This document shows, piece by piece, positions 42,871 to 55,359 of a stretch of 64,000 nt of DNA; positions within the stretch are counted from its first letter, which is position 1, and each line of letters begins with the position of its first letter. A program made the translations under genes and the position numbers. This DNA comes from Breviolum minutum Mf 1.05b.01 (lineage: Eukaryota; Sar; Dinophyceae; Suessiales; Symbiodiniaceae). The stretch is from positions 124,001-188,000 of the forward strand of contig DF239247.1 in assembly GCA_000507305.1 (NCBI GenBank). Direction: 5' to 3'. The notes under the pieces are model-generated. The model did not search any database. It saw nothing but the letters and a program-made list of their open reading frames with translations, and was not told where the DNA came from.

Positions 42871-44596
42871 TCTGGCACTCAGGATGTCCTCTAAACATCA
42901 CAACTTCCGCTGCCTGCAAAGTATCCTTGTGGGTGTATGCAAAACGGTCGGCTTGTGATAGTGCTGGAAGAGCCTTGCACAGCCCATTACATCAGATAAG
43001 ACAGCAAGAAAGGGACAGGTGTGATGATTTGATTCAAGGTCGGAACTAGACCATGGACTCGCTTCAGCTTGAAGGAATGCAGGGAATTGGGAAGCTTTGA
43101 AAATGACTGACCAAACTGGCTTCACTACAGTGACCTTTGTGGCGGATAGATATGTGATATGTAAGTACAGGAAGTGCACGCCGTATAAGTGCACAAACAT
43201 GCTGTGCACAAACGCACTTGTACAGTCTAAGAGCAACTCTAAGGCCCAGGTGTGTAGTCACTGTAGTCTTTGTACGTCCAAATGCGGGTCAAAGATGGTC
43301 AAGCGTCAAGTGAAAGGGTAAGTGAGGCAAAATGATTGTGCGCTACTTAGTAGCAGCACTTGCAATTCTACCTCCTAAAAGATCCTACCAGATTGCAGCT
43401 GATATGTTTGCCATGGCTTTGCAAGCAATCTTCTGAGCTGGATTCCTAGCTATTGCTGCAAACTTTTGTCCGATGCTCGTTACTCTTCAACGCTCATCAG
43501 CAGAGGGAGATACATTTATCTTGACCAATTCAAAATGTATCCTCTTGCTACACTGGCTTAGCAATTGACCGCGGACTATCAAGCACCAGCTGTCTCTCTC
43601 AAAACATGAACGGTCCTGAAATAGCCGCGCGACGTATGATAGACGAGGTAGTAATCCCTGCATAACAGATCACATCAGAGTTTGCGAAGGCAAGGCACCA
43701 ACTCGCAAAAGACATTACTGACACATTGCTTCTTCTTATGGCTTCCTTCACCAGCATTTTCCGGGTTTTGTCAGTCAGGACATCCATCAAGCTATCTGTA
43801 CAAAGCCTTTATCACTACATCAACAATGTCAGAGGCCGTCAAAGCTGACTTGCATGTTTGTCTTCCCACCTCATTCTCACTGTCACATCTAGCGGGCTCA
43901 CAGATGATGACTTGAACCTCGGTAGGACAAGTAGACTACGTAGACATCTAGAATCTAGTATGCTCAATGCTCAAGGTTCTCCATGGTGCAAATACTCTCA
44001 CTCTTTGATAGAAACCTGATGACGCAGAAGCTTCTCGAGGAGCGCCTTTAAAGGAAGACGAAGGAAAGTTTCAAGCAGCTGAGATACTTGAAAGATCAAA
44101 CAATATAACCAAAGTATATGAGCAATAGCTATTGTGAAATTTACTGCAAAACATGCCCTACTGTCAAAAGCATCCTGTTCAAGGAATACATGTGACAACC
44201 TGGCAGGAGTACGACTTCAACTCCTATATTATATAAATGTAAAGTTATGTCTGAACCCCATTCCCAACATCCTGACTTCTGAACCGGCTGTCAGCCTTCG
44301 CCTTCTTGGGAAGGACAGGATAGCCAGACCTGCGCTAGCCAATGTTTACACTGTCCAGCAATACTACGAATCATGTTGAATGCAGACCTGGAAACCACGA
44401 AATCAGTTAAATAGATAACCAGCAATGGGTTTGTAGGGTGCACCCTCCAAACAAGCGCAATGACTCTCCCACCTATTCAGCAGGAAGGCAGAGGCTGGCA
44501 GTACCACACAACGAATAGGCTCTGCAAGCCTTGGCTTGGTGGTGCTGACCATTAGCAGCATCAAACTAGTGCCCTCTTGATGAGCTCAATTGACTG
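42871..44596 (-). other. Exon-like pieces, unresolved
   Basis: Minus-strand pieces near 43830-43855 (ASDIVDVVIK, GC donor) and 43599-43790 (LMDVLTDKTRKMLVKEAIRR, then ANSDVICYAGITTSS) may belong to one gene. The rest shows nothing. Confidence 0.33.
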
Positions 44597-44896
44597 TCAG
44601 ATTGAGTGTCCCGCCATCTTTCCAGTTCCTACCAGTTTGGGTGAAAAAGTTGGCGTGAATCTGTGAATGACCAGCATACTGAAAGGACTGGGCGCCTTTT
44701 CACTGGTATTTTCAACCGTGAGCTCAAGCGCGCAAGATAGCCTTTCGCCGTCAATGGTCACGGAGGTGCATGTGCTTTTGCAGGAAGAAAGTAAGGTCTG
44801 AACTGGACATGGTGATCGCAAAGAGTTCGAAAGGTGTTCCACCTCATTGCAGAGTGGAATATCAAATAACGCACAACCATATGCACAGCCTGCATC
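44597..44896 (-). CDS. Unrecognised open frame, 99 codons
   Basis: A continuous minus-strand frame from about 44896 (DAGCAYGCALFDIPLCNEVE) through HLSNSLRSPCPVQTLLSSCK, TSVTIDGERLSCALELTVEN and TSEKAPSPFSMLVIHRF to a stop at 44597. Rich in Cys and Ser. The last 15 codons may be intron. No family was recognised. Confidence 0.48.
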   Translation of the reverse strand, partial: DAGCAYGCALFDIPLCNEVEHLSNSLRSPCPVQTLLSSCKSTCTSVTIDGERLSCALELTVENTSEKAPSPFSMLVIHRFTPTFSPKLVGTGKMAGHSI

Positions 44897-46100
44897 CTTG
44901 ATCGTTTTTTAACCATCCCGTTCCCAGTTGGCAAGGACCAAGAGGTCCTGTGCATTTCACAGAAGCAATTCTTCCACCCTTGAGGCTGTACGTTGGGAGT
45001 GGGACGCTTTCCATCCATTGGACGTTGCTGGTACGTGCAATGCCACCGGAGAGGCCTCCTGTGGAGAATTTGTCTCTACGACTGCTTCCACGATTGAACT
45101 TGCACAATCTAAGTCAATCTTAGTACGTCTTTAGGCCATCGTTTGTCGCTTATATAAACATTATAATTTGACGTGGGACTCACCCAGTCAGAAAAGAAAC
45201 GAAAAGAAACAAGGTCTGGTGAAACCGGTAACCGCCAAACAAGGAACATGGAAACCCTCCCGACCGAAGCCCTCCTAGCCTCCCTTGCTAACCGACCTCA
45301 AATTACGTAAACCTATCCTGCACAAGACCCACCCTGCCGTTCGTTCCTTGCTCCCTACCTGTCTAGCTTTTGGAGTTTCTGCCATAAAATCGCAAGTTCC
45401 ACAGCCACAACTTTCCAAGGTCGAACCCTTCCTGAAACCCTTGGACCATTGCCAGAACCTTTGCTGAACCCATAGCTACATATAGCTACAGTACTCTGCT
45501 GCAAGGGAGAGCTTAAAAATCCAAGTTGCCATGAATGATGTGCTCATTAAGGGAAGCGGAAAAGGCTTGCCTCCAGCGCAGCTAGCGAAAAAAGGCCACC
45601 AGCAAGTAGGTCCTTCATTGACGGAACTGCCAAAATGATCTTAAAATGTGCATTTCAAGCCAATTTGCAAGACTGCATTCAAAGAAATCAATGTGTTGAA
45701 AACCTCATCGTGTAATATGTGCCACATGACTGCAAGGATCGCACCCCAACAGCTCGTGCATAGCCACAACCACTGCGAACAGGACCTGTCATCATTGTCA
45801 CTTCAGTTTGAGTCAAGAGGGATTCATTGTTGAAAAGGTATGTTGGCTGCCTTGTCTCCGGCAGGAAACATGCTCTGGTGACATCAGTGACTTGCGGGGT
45901 TCGTCTGAAAGTGGAACTAAGAATGACAAAGTAGAGTCAGTCTGCCTGTGCCAAGTGCTGCATGTGGAGGGGGCAGAATCACGTACTGCAATCCCAGGTG
46001 CGCTGCCTGAGCATGAGCTTAGTTCAGCTCAAGTTGATCATATTCTTAGGACAGAAAGATTTCTTGCTCCCCATGGCTTCATAAAAGTACTATTAGTGGT
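44897..46100. other. No supported gene
   Basis: A minus-strand frame at 44862-45107 (NVQWMESVPLPTYSLKGGRI) may be an upstream exon of the preceding entry. Nothing else is supported. Confidence 0.3.
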
Positions 46101-46179
46101 GTCGTCGTCGTCAACGTCATCGTCATCATCGTCGTCATCATCATCAACAACAACAACAACAACATCATCATCAATGTCG

Positions 46180-46214
<35 letters not shown>

Positions 46215-46217
46215 GTC
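46101..46217. repeat. TCG/TCA/ACA trinucleotide microsatellite
   Basis: GTC, ATC and AAC triplets over about 117 bp. Confidence 0.95.
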
Positions 46218-46356
46218 TTTGGTTCTTATGTCTCTTTCTTGCTTATGCGCATGGTCTTTATCATTCTGACTATCATTACTTCTCGATATGGCAATGACTA
46301 TTGCTGCTGTTATTATATTAAGCTTATTGCATTTTCTGTGTGTGATGGTGCCGACA

Positions 46357-46365
46357 CAGATAGAT

Positions 46366-46404
<39 letters not shown>

Positions 46405-46527
46405 TAGATAGATAGATAGGTAGATAGGTAGGTAGATAGATAGATAGATAGATGTTGATGTATACAGTATGTAAAAGAAAAAACATGTATCTATACAAAA
46501 GGAGAGGGGGAGAGAGAGAGAGAGGGG
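46357..46527. repeat. GACA/GATA tetranucleotide and GA repeats
   Basis: AGAC and AGAT units run over 46357-46453, followed by a short AG run at 46501-46527. Confidence 0.95.
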
Positions 46528-46924
46528 AACCAATCATGAACAGCGCTGCACTGACTTCAAGCGCCCATCCCACAGAGGCTGCTGTGCTGCTGTCACTCTT
46601 GTTTTCAATGCTAAGCTGTTCGTGACCTGGCTGTCCACTCATAGCTGTGAGTTGCCTCTAGCAGAAACAGGAAGCTTCAGCATCATGTGTCAATGGCTCT
46701 ATTCAGCCTCATGTGATTTATGAACATCCACACAGTATACTCACACTGTTAAGTGCACAAATATTTGAAGCAAGTGACACACTTTATCACCCTCTCCTGG
46801 CCTCTTGAAAAGGTTGCAGGAGCAGTGAACAAGCGTCGCAAGCGACACGATTTCGTGCGTGCCAGGACAGCCTCAAGACAGGCCAAGTAAATACGGTGGG
46901 GGGTTGGGGCCGGTCTGGACTACG

Positions 46925-47006
46925 ATGCATGATGGATGATGGATTGATACAGTAGATGATGGATGGCTGCTGGATGATGGATGGATGATGCAAATCTGGA
47001 TGATGG
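46925..47006. repeat. GATGGATGATG-type minisatellite
   Basis: Irregular copies of GGATGAT and GGATG over about 80 bp. Confidence 0.8.
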
Positions 47007-47519
47007 GGAATGAACCGCCCTTTATGCGTCTGCTTTCTGGCTACTGTACAACCTAGCAGGTCCCAGAGTCCAAGGATCCCAAGGATGCAATACAGGGATC
47101 AAATGCACAGGGACAAATAGTACAGTCTAGTCGATTCTGTTGCTGTGCTGAGGAAAATGGCTTCACCGATCATAACGATGTTGCATCTTATGACTGAGGC
47201 TAAGACAGAATGTCGAGAAAATCACAGATCACCCATCGTACCCCAGACACATCCTGTTATGGAAGGGGCCAGAGTCGTTGAAAAAATGGTGCAGCTCGTG
47301 GAGGGAACATGATGGACCTACAGTCTGGATATGTGCATATGCAAACCAAACGCACTGTATGCAATATGCTCTCTCCGTAAGCTCTCAGTATGCTCTTGAT
47401 CCTTGGGTGGCTTGCTTCTTAAGTGGTGTGGACAACATGTCTGCAGACGTCACGTGTGAGGTTTATGATCCAATGTGATTCAAATTGTTCTGCTCATGCT
47501 GTGGGGTCCCCAAAACAAG
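47007..47519. other. No supported gene
   Basis: Intergenic by default, between the minisatellite and the stop of the next gene. Confidence 0.3.
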
Positions 47520-48391
47520 CTACACGTAGGACACCCCGGGTGCAGGCAAGTTTGCTCGGTGCAAGTTGACAAGTTGCACCAGGCCTTCGCTTGCCCTCGG
47601 ACAAGGGAGTCCGGAAGGGGCACCTCGTTTCCACAAGAAAGCTTGACATGCTGTCTGGTTTCTTTCCATAAATTTTGTTTGGTCCACTTGTGTAGCCATA
47701 GTTGCTGCTTCCATCCATTTGCAGTAAAGAGACAGTTGGGCCATGCTCAGATCTGAAAAGGACATGTGCAACCACATCCTCTGCCTCCGATTCATTCAGC
47801 ACGCAGTCGATCTGTGGCTTGTTACTTTTACGGTACTGCAGTCATAAGTCATTCCAATCGAAGGTGTCCCTGGCCTCATCAACCGAAACCAGAAAGCTTG
47901 TAACTCCTGTTCCTTGTCGGAAATGTTGGATCTTTCAGACAGTCAATGCAAGCAACGCAAGGAACATCTCGGCCTGCAAGAATATCTTAGGCCACGACCA
48001 CAGAACATCCACTCCAAAAACCGTACCTTGGAGAATAGGGGTTGATAGATGTCGATAGTTAATAGCATGAGAGTCTGTGATAGGCCAAGTCAATAAAGTG
48101 CTATTACAAGGTGTTCCGAGATGTTCGGAGCATGCGAGCCGCGGCTTGCGAAGAAAGGCTGTGGGCTTGAATGTTCCTTTAGCCTGACTCGGAAGTACAT
48201 TTAAGTACATGCTTGTCAGATCGAACATCCTTCTCTTCCGTTTGGCGGCTGCCTTCTAGTGAAGAACTTCTGAAGCCGACAGCTTTGACCCCTTTTGAGC
48301 TCCCAGGTTCTTCCGACTCAAATGCAGCCTCCTGTGTTTCTTGGGTGACGTAAGTGCGTCGCGGATATGTGCCCCAACTAAACCTGTTCAA
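47520..48391 (-). CDS. Unrecognised multi-exon gene
   Basis: Minus-strand blocks in order. 48391-48179: RFSWGTYPRRTYVTQETQEA and VGFRSSSLEGSRQTEEKDVR. About 47945-47830: SNISDKEQELQAFWFRLMRP and GTPSIGMTYDC. About 47832-47700, after GACTGCAG: YRKSNKPQIDCVLNESEAED and VVAHVLFRSEHGPTVSLLQM. About 47640-47520: PRASEGLVQLVNLHRANLPA, PGVSYV and TAG. All are protein-like and the end is clean. No domain was recognised. Exact junctions were not fixed. Confidence 0.5.
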
Positions 48392-50001
48392 TAATGGGGG
48401 TAAGCAAAGGCTGATCGCGTTGGTTTACCATGGTGTACCTGCTCATGGAACCTGGGCACGTGCTGTGTTGATGGCATTTCATTGAACGTGTTGCGTCCAG
48501 TCTTGGTGCTTGGCTGAATTCAATCTTTCAATGGGAAGGACACTTGAATTGCAGTGACACTTGTTCATGGCATGTGAGGAACTTTTGACCTTTCGTTCAT
48601 GATGAATGAGCTGTTGGTCTGTTGGTCTTACCATTTATGTAGTCATGCATCTAATGACACGCTTCACTAAGTGTCAAATTTGAATCGAAGTTTTTTGTGT
48701 CAGTGGAGACAAGTGTGTGGCTCTGCAAATATCTGTGGTGTGCATTGCTGCTGCAAGGGGAATTGCCTTTGTGCTGCAGCATCTTCGCACAGAGTGCTCT
48801 TGCTCGCCCGTGCACAAGACAATGACTGAATGAAAATCCTGCTGCAATCTGTTGATTATTTAGAAAGGCATAAGGACTGGACCACAGCTGAACTCTCCTG
48901 AGGTGAAATCAATCTGACAAAAAATGATCATGACTGATGCCAAAACAAATGAACCCTTGCTGGTCATCGTGTCCTTGTTCGCAGTTTGCTGCAAGCGGAT
49001 ATCAATCATATCCTGTCAATTGCACATGATCCCTGTTGCATTTGGACCCTTCACAACTTGAACAAGTCAAAGTTTGACTCAAAGGGCGTAAGGGGCCCAG
49101 CCTTGCCCAATGTCAGAGCGTAGGCAAAGCCAAACGGCTGAATCATGCAAATACGCCGTAAGGCCGATGCTGCTGCCTCTCAGGTGTGCAGTTTTCATTT
49201 CTCACACTTGTAGAATATTCATATATATACACTATGAGTCGAAGACGAAATCTGTTTATCATTTATCTTATCTACTTATGATCAATCAATTCAATTGTAG
49301 CTGTCTCAGCGGTCTCACTACACTTTAGGTTTACTTGGCGAATCAGCAGTCCTGGAATGAATCCGTCTTACATTATAGAAATTTTTGTTGAGACATGCGT
49401 GAGTATTGTGCAACCTGAAACCAAAAAGTTTGCAGAAGAAGCAGGCCAGCTAGGCATTCAACCGTCCGCGAAGTATATGCACAGACTCAATGTCCCTGTC
49501 AAAAACAAGAACACTTGCGGATGAAACATGAGATTGTCAGTGAAGTAGTAAAGAGAAACAAGCAACATCACTTGTGCCGATTGCATCCTGGCTCCATGTG
49601 AATCGTATGAACATGCATGAAGGAGGCATCAGATGGCCTCTGTGCCACAAACCCTTCAAGGTTGCTCTTGATTACTGTAAACGCTAAAACTGTCGAACTC
49701 ACAAGCATACCATCATACCTTTGCCTGTACGGAATCTTTCTTCGAAAAAGGCAGACTGGGATTGGGCCCAGCGAGACCACAATCTCCTCTGCCGTACACC
49801 ACAAAGCGCTTGTGGAGGCGGTGCCTTAGTGACTATTCTCTCCTGAAACACTAGGACCTGATAGCATCTTGACGACTGATGGGCCTCCTACGGAAATAAA
49901 AGACATAAAGAAATTGCATAGATTAATACATATATTGATACATTAGTTTGATACAATATATGATTTGAAACAGTTTTTCGTATATTTTAGTGTATATATA
50001 G
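48392..50001. other. Mostly non-coding; one exon-like block
   Basis: A minus-strand block near 49828-49720 (RLHKRFVVYGRGDCGLAGPN, PSLPFSKKDSVQAK, then a GTATGA donor) may be an exon of an unknown gene. The remainder shows nothing. Confidence 0.35.
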
Positions 50002-50684
50002 TTACAGAAGGATATCAATCCAGTCCACCTCGCACAATTCTCCCCAAGCAAGTGCCATCTGACGCTTTGTTTGCTTTACAGTGGTCTCATTGACGGTCGA
50101 CGTCGATGCGGTGCTAAGAGATGCGATGCGACGAGTGACAGAGCAGCAAGACAGGAAGCATCGAGGCTTGCGGTATCCACATCCTTGCAATGCGCCATGG
50201 CAAGCTTGTGCAAGCTTAACTTGAATCAACTTGCAGAAACGCTGGGTTCAACATCAACATGTGGGTAAGGTTGTGAGTGGACCTTGCCTGCCTCATCTGA
50301 TCCTACGAAGACTTGGAAATGCCGGCCTGGTGGCGATCCAAAGAAGTATGGAGACAATCACAACCTCATCCGGTCAGATCATCTTGTGCAGGGCCAAGCC
50401 TGCTCAGATTTTGAAACGAATTCATAATCTTTTGAGCACGCGACTATTCCACGGAGATGCGGACCTTCTGACAGCATGCTACAACTGAAAATCACGCAAG
50501 CAAAAAGCGCTGTCTTGCCCGTCAGCCCATGCCAGTTCCGAGTGCCTTCAATTCGTGCAACTTACAACTATAGAATGTTCTTACCTGCTGAATTGGCTTT
50601 GGATTGGACAAAGAGCTCAAGCCTTTTCTGCTTTTTTGTATTTGATAGGAGTTCCCACCCAGAAAAAGGTTCAAGTTCAGCCAT
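50002..50684 (-). CDS. Unrecognised gene with clear first exon
   Basis: The first exon, 50585-50684, begins at ATG and reads MAELEPFSGWELLSNTKKQK and RLELFVQSKANSA up to a CAG-GTAAGA donor. Later blocks include RAQKIMNSFQNLSRLGPAQ (about 50440-50380), DVDTASLDASCLAALSLVAS (about 50195-50120) and a frame ending QMALAWGELCEVDWIDILL with TAA near 50005. The Ala/Leu-rich block faintly recalls the RNase PH fold of exosome subunits, but this is not enough to name it. Confidence 0.48.
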
Positions 50685-52255
50685 GCAGCATGTAAGTCCG
50701 AATATCCATCGACAGACCACCGGACTTGACGAGGAGACAGATACAGAGACAAGCTTTGCCTGAGTGCTTACTTAACCAAGTCTTCTTGCTTTATGGATTG
50801 TATATCCTTCTACCATGTTCCTTCCAAACTCTGCTTGCAAAGTCAGGCTGAACCCATGTGTCCAACAAGTTTTGCATTGCCTGATGAGAGTTCAGGTACT
50901 TCGCATCGTGCTGTGGCAGTCGTTGTTGCAGTAGATTGGCCAGTCCTTTCCGGTGGGAGCGTCGTCAAGAAGACGGCCCCTCGACATAGTATTTCTGACT
51001 ACGAACCACACTTCGATTCTGTCTCGATTGAATGCGTGTGTGAAAGATGGAAATGCAACAACAAGGAACTCAAAGATTTTTATATAGATATTTTTAAAAC
51101 GCCGCAATCGAGAAAGAAAACTTCCTGGGTCGTGACCGGATGTCTGCTGCATCTCCTGCACGCATCCAGTCGCAAATGTTGGCACAGGTTTCGGGTCAGA
51201 AGCATCTCAAATATGTTTCCAATCTATTTGGCATGTGTTTGGCGTCAAGCATCAAAAAAATAAAAAATGAAGTTGCACAAAAGCGTGTCAGTTCTCCTGT
51301 CTCACAATCTGCAGAGTCCGGCAGCCTCCAGCTTCCGCTTTCAGCAAATTGCGACGAAGCGACAAGAGACAACACAAGGAGACAACATGATGACAATCTG
51401 AGTCAAGGAGACAAGCATCCCAGGAGAAGAGTGGAAAGGAGTGGAAAATGGTGCTAAGCTGAAAGTCGCAAGGCAACCATCAAGTCTCTTTACTGTATAA
51501 CAAGCGAAGTCAAACACGGAAGATTCGGAAGGCTCAGCGTGGTACTTCTGCTGCTCCGGATTTTGCAGAAATGTGCCCTCCTGCGTCGCTACAGAAGCCA
51601 CTCTGGTGAACGCTTGTATCTATACGGTCTATACTATACTATATTGTATATGTACATATTAACATTCATATTTGCACATATACAATATATCCATGTGCAT
51701 ACATGGCCAAATTATTACAATGTCAACACTGGCAATCTGCCAATGAACAGAGTCGAGCCAAGACAGATCTACTCTAGCATCCAAAAACAGATCATGATGC
51801 CAACTGATACATCTGCACAGCTCTGTCCAAAAAGCTGACTGAAGAGAGCGCATGAGAAAGCATTTCACAGCAGGTGCGATATATCTTGCTCGTGTGGCTG
51901 TTACAACTTTTGACATAAGACCTATTGTATGACTCATCAAAGAAAGTGCCAAGAGCCAAGGCAAGCAAGCATGTGTGGGTCGGTCTATGTGATCATCTCT
52001 CATCCCAGCGTGTGTTTGGGTCTGTTTGGGTCAGTTTGGGTGCTACTTGCATGTCCCGTAGGCAGCTTCGTAAGACTTAGTGTATCTCAAGTCTGCTCAT
52101 CGATGGATCCCCAATAGTGAATCTGTCAGAGACTAATGTGGCCGTTCCAAGACCACTGAAAGCATTATGAAAGGTTAGGTTTGAGAATAAGTCAAATGGC
52201 GTAGTGTGTAGTGTAGTAATCAAATGACTCACGTTCGAAGAAGCATGCCAGAAGC
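50685..52255. other. Exon-like pieces only
   Basis: Minus-strand pieces near 51190-50890 (SRGRLLDDAPTGKDWPIYCN) and 51601-51480 (VATQEGTFLQNPEQQKYHAE) are plausible but unlinked. A TA-rich run lies near 51630-51710. Confidence 0.3.
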
Positions 52256-52713
52256 TCAGTATGCGCCAAAAGGCTGCGACAAAAGTGCAGTTCTCAAATC
52301 AATCGCATCGTATTTCCTAGATTGGCAAGCAAAAGGAATACAATTTGATCCTTCTCTCTTCAAGCACACACAGCGTTGCACAAAGACTCCCACCCATCTT
52401 AGTTCCGTCTCCAGTTGCAATCGTACCACCTGGACATGCTGCAAGTATCTGTGCTTTGTCTTCTTCTGGAACATTCGTCAAAACAAACCAACTCTTAGAA
52501 AGACAAACTGTCACAAAAATGCGAAGCTTACGAAGCTACTCTGCGCAGTTCCAACATGTTTGCATCTGTAAAGACATGTAAAGACGCCTCTGCTTCGGCA
52601 AAAGTCGAAGCTGCATCCGGGTCCAGCGAATCAGAGACTCTGCCAACCACAACAGAACGCCATTGCTCACCCTGCAAAGTAGGACTTGCACGGAGCTGTG
52701 TCGCTTCACTCAA
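52256..52713 (-). CDS. Unrecognised gene, last two exons
   Basis: The first block starts after CTTTGCAG near 52675, reads GEQWRSVVVGRVSDSLDPDA, ASTFAEAEASLHVFTDANML and ELRRVA, and ends at a GTAAGC donor. The last block, after CTTGCAG, reads HVQVVRLQLETELRWVGVFV, QRCVCLKREGSNCIPFACQS and RKYDAIDLRTALLSQPFGAY, then TGA at 52256-52258. Upstream exons probably include NLLKLVLVRCKVESCFSLEA near 52930-52860 and EMRGPYLWQLHKVKGSDVTF near 53130-53060. No family was recognised. Confidence 0.5.
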
Positions 52714-53148
52714 CAGACTTGACTATGGGCACTGCACACCATGACACATTTCAAGTTGTCTGTGCTGTGCCTTGCAAATGAAAGGCTGTCAATGAAGCGT
52801 CCATTTTCAAGCCAATTGCAAACAAATATTGTGCAGGCTCGCTTACACTTTGCAGGGCCTCCAAAGAGAAGCAAGACTCCACCTTACACCGCACAAGCAC
52901 AAGTTTGAGAAGGTTTCTTGATGTACATTGCTCCAAAATGTTGGTATTTCAGCAATCTAAAATCAAGAAGCATGAAACAAATATAAACAAATCACGTGCA
53001 AGGTGAATTCAATGGTGTAAGGTGAGTTTATTGGTGCATTCTCCAACTTGGAGTCAGGCCGAAGGTTGAAAGTCACATCCGACCCCTTGACCTTGTGGAG
53101 CTGCCAGAGGTATGGACCTCGCATTTCGTAACCACAAATTCGACCATG

Positions 53149-53183
53149 CTGCCATACTGGCTGCCATGCTGGCTGCCATGCTG
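53149..53183. repeat. 12-bp tandem repeat
   Basis: Three copies of CTGGCTGCCATG, the first with one mismatch. Confidence 0.75.
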
Positions 53184-53281
53184 TGAGCATGTAAGCACTG
53201 CAACCGAGAACGCACTGCGGAGCTTGCCAATGCTACAAGATGCAAAAACATTACAGAAACTGTGTGTGATCTTTCCAACAT

Positions 53282-53410
53282 TCACTTTTCAACTGTGGGG
53301 AGCTGAGGCATCTCGGAGCTCGGCACAAAGTCAAAGCGGTCTGCGGCAGCCTGCCTGACTGCAGTCGCTTCAATCATGCATTTGCAGAAACGGCTATAAT
53401 TGGACCTCAA
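53282..53410 (-). CDS. Last exon of an unrecognised gene
   Basis: Reads SRFCKCMIEATAVRQAAADR and FDFVPSSEMPQLPTVEK, then TGA at 53282-53284. A clean protein-like C-terminus. No family was recognised. Confidence 0.5.
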   Translation of the reverse strand: MRSNYSRFCKCMIEATAVRQAAADRFDFVPSSEMPQLPTVEK

Positions 53411-53561
53411 GGACTGGCACACTAAGAAGACTTCCGGTGACTTGGCATTGCGGGCTGGAAAAGTGCAAGTTTTCCGTCCATAACCATGTTGCATCTTGTG
53501 ACATCTCACAAAACGAAATGCATTTCTCATGACTGCTTGTGGATGCGTCTATCTTTTCCAT

Positions 53562-53870
53562 CTATCTTTTGCTTGCGTCTACTCCAAGTTTAGGTTCGTA
53601 TGCCCGGCGGTGGAAATTTATATTGCCAAAAAAGGGGTGGAGGTACCGCCTATCTGATTTAGGGAGCCTGGGAACCAGTTTTGCATTGTGGTTCTCGGCT
53701 ACTGGGAGGTCGAACAAGGGATTGAGGACGGCGAGGACAACTGGGAAGTAGGCCCGGTTTGCCAAGAGGGCTGAGAAGTCTCGACGGGGCTTGTACCGAA
53801 AGTAGGTGATGCACCACGGCAACAGAGGGGGTGCAGTGCCTCCCCTGAGATGCAGTAGGTGTGCGCTCAT
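53562..53870 (-). CDS. Unrecognised ORF with biased codons
   Basis: A 102-codon minus-strand frame from ATG to TAG: SALLANRAYFPVVLAVLNPL, FDLPVAENHNAKLVPRLPKS and DRRYLHPFFGNINFHRRAY. Two-fold codons end mostly in C (TAC, TTC, GAC, AAC, CAC), unlike the neighbouring exons, and the block is more GC-rich than its surroundings. This suggests a separate origin, perhaps part of a mobile element. No family was recognised, and the plus strand is also partly open. Confidence 0.38.
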   Translation of the reverse strand: MSAHLLHLRGGTAPPLLPWCITYFRYKPRRDFSALLANRAYFPVVLAVLNPLFDLPVAENHNAKLVPRLPKSDRRYLHPFFGNINFHRRAYEPKLGVDASKR

Positions 53871-55359
53871 GTAAATTTGAGCTTTCGCTATAGCAGAAGA
53901 CCCCTTATGGTTGTGCTGGGTGCATCACCCGCTTTGCGAAGCATAATAATATCCTACCTACCACACATATTGATACCAAGGACTCGGATGCTAGACGCTT
54001 CCTTCCTTTTTCAGCCTGCTCTTTCAACACAATGTAATTAGATATGTTGTTGTAACAGTGGTGATGGCCCTACGGTTTTTGACTGATTTTTTGACTTCTT
54101 GCTGTGAATTCGATCTACGACCTTGCAGCTTTGTTTAGGCAATGCTGTTCTGAAAGACTTTGAGTAGCCTGGATTTACAGCTGCAAAGCAGAATGCAGCT
54201 GCAGCTATACTAGCCCATGCAAGACATACCTACAGTTTCTTGAAACTTGCCCGTCCTCAGCGAAGATCGAACATCGTCCACCACAGCGACATGCCTGCCA
54301 ACCTAGGTCTCTAACAAAACTGCAATGAACAAGACCTTTCAATGAAAACATTTAAAATCAGCACATTTGACTTAAGCTTTGCATTTCAGAGAAGTTAGTG
54401 TTGCTGAACTTGGAAATGGTGATCTGAGCAGCAATCCAGGAGACTGTCCGGATCTCCCCGAACTGGCATAGAGAACTACGATTTACAATTTGTGTTAAAG
54501 TATGTAAGAGTGGGGTCGTATGATGAGACTCATTGTATCAAAACCCTGACTGGTTTCTGGGCGCAAACACAACGACGAGTAAAGACAAGTATTGACGAGT
54601 ATGAAGTATTGGTGAGTAAAAGCAATTCAAAACCGGTATTGCATGATACTGCGTGAAGACTTCAAACGGTACAGAACGGGCGGGCGGAATCAATTCTTGG
54701 GGAGTCGAGTTCTTGCGCTTGTATTCCTTGGCAAATCCATATTTTGAGCATGTTTGAGAGATATTGTGAGCTGCTGGTCTCATACGAGACTGATGGTCAG
54801 AAAGGAAATAACAGATTGACCAATTGAATCTCGGAGTGATCTCTTGGAATTCTGGTCTCGTACAGAGTACGCCTTTACCAAAATTGCTGCAGACAGTTCC
54901 ATCACTCCAAGTCGAATTTCATCCAAGACCCGACTCAACGGAAAAACTTGCTTTGACGCACGGCGTGGAGTGACTCAAAATCAGCTGCCAGTGCTGCGTT
55001 TCTTTTCTGGATTGGCTGTTCTCAGTCGTTGACGATCTTTTTGCATTTGTGAAACATACAATTTGGCCGCAGGGCAGGTTACAAAGTCACAAGGAATCTC
55101 GAAATGGAAACAAAATGATAAACTTGCTGAGATACAAAATATTCAAAAGGATGTAGCATGGAAGATCATCCACATGGACGCGGTCAGGCCTCGCGTTTGC
55201 GAGCAATACGACTTGCTTACTACCAATGTGAAACGTGCGGTTGAAGTACGTGAAATTAGAGCTACTACATGAGCCTGCCATGACAAAGCCCATGACATAG
55301 TGCTCACTTTGACCGATCTCAATAGACCGAATCATGTTGTGTCTCAAGATCTCATTGAC
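53871..55359. other. No supported gene
   Basis: No coherent exon was found on either strand. Confidence 0.3.

Noticed and set aside
50120..50195. RNase PH/exosome subunit identity for DVDTASLDASCLAALSLVAS
   Set aside because: The match is short and Ala/Leu-rich. No other RNase PH motif could be placed in neighbouring exons.
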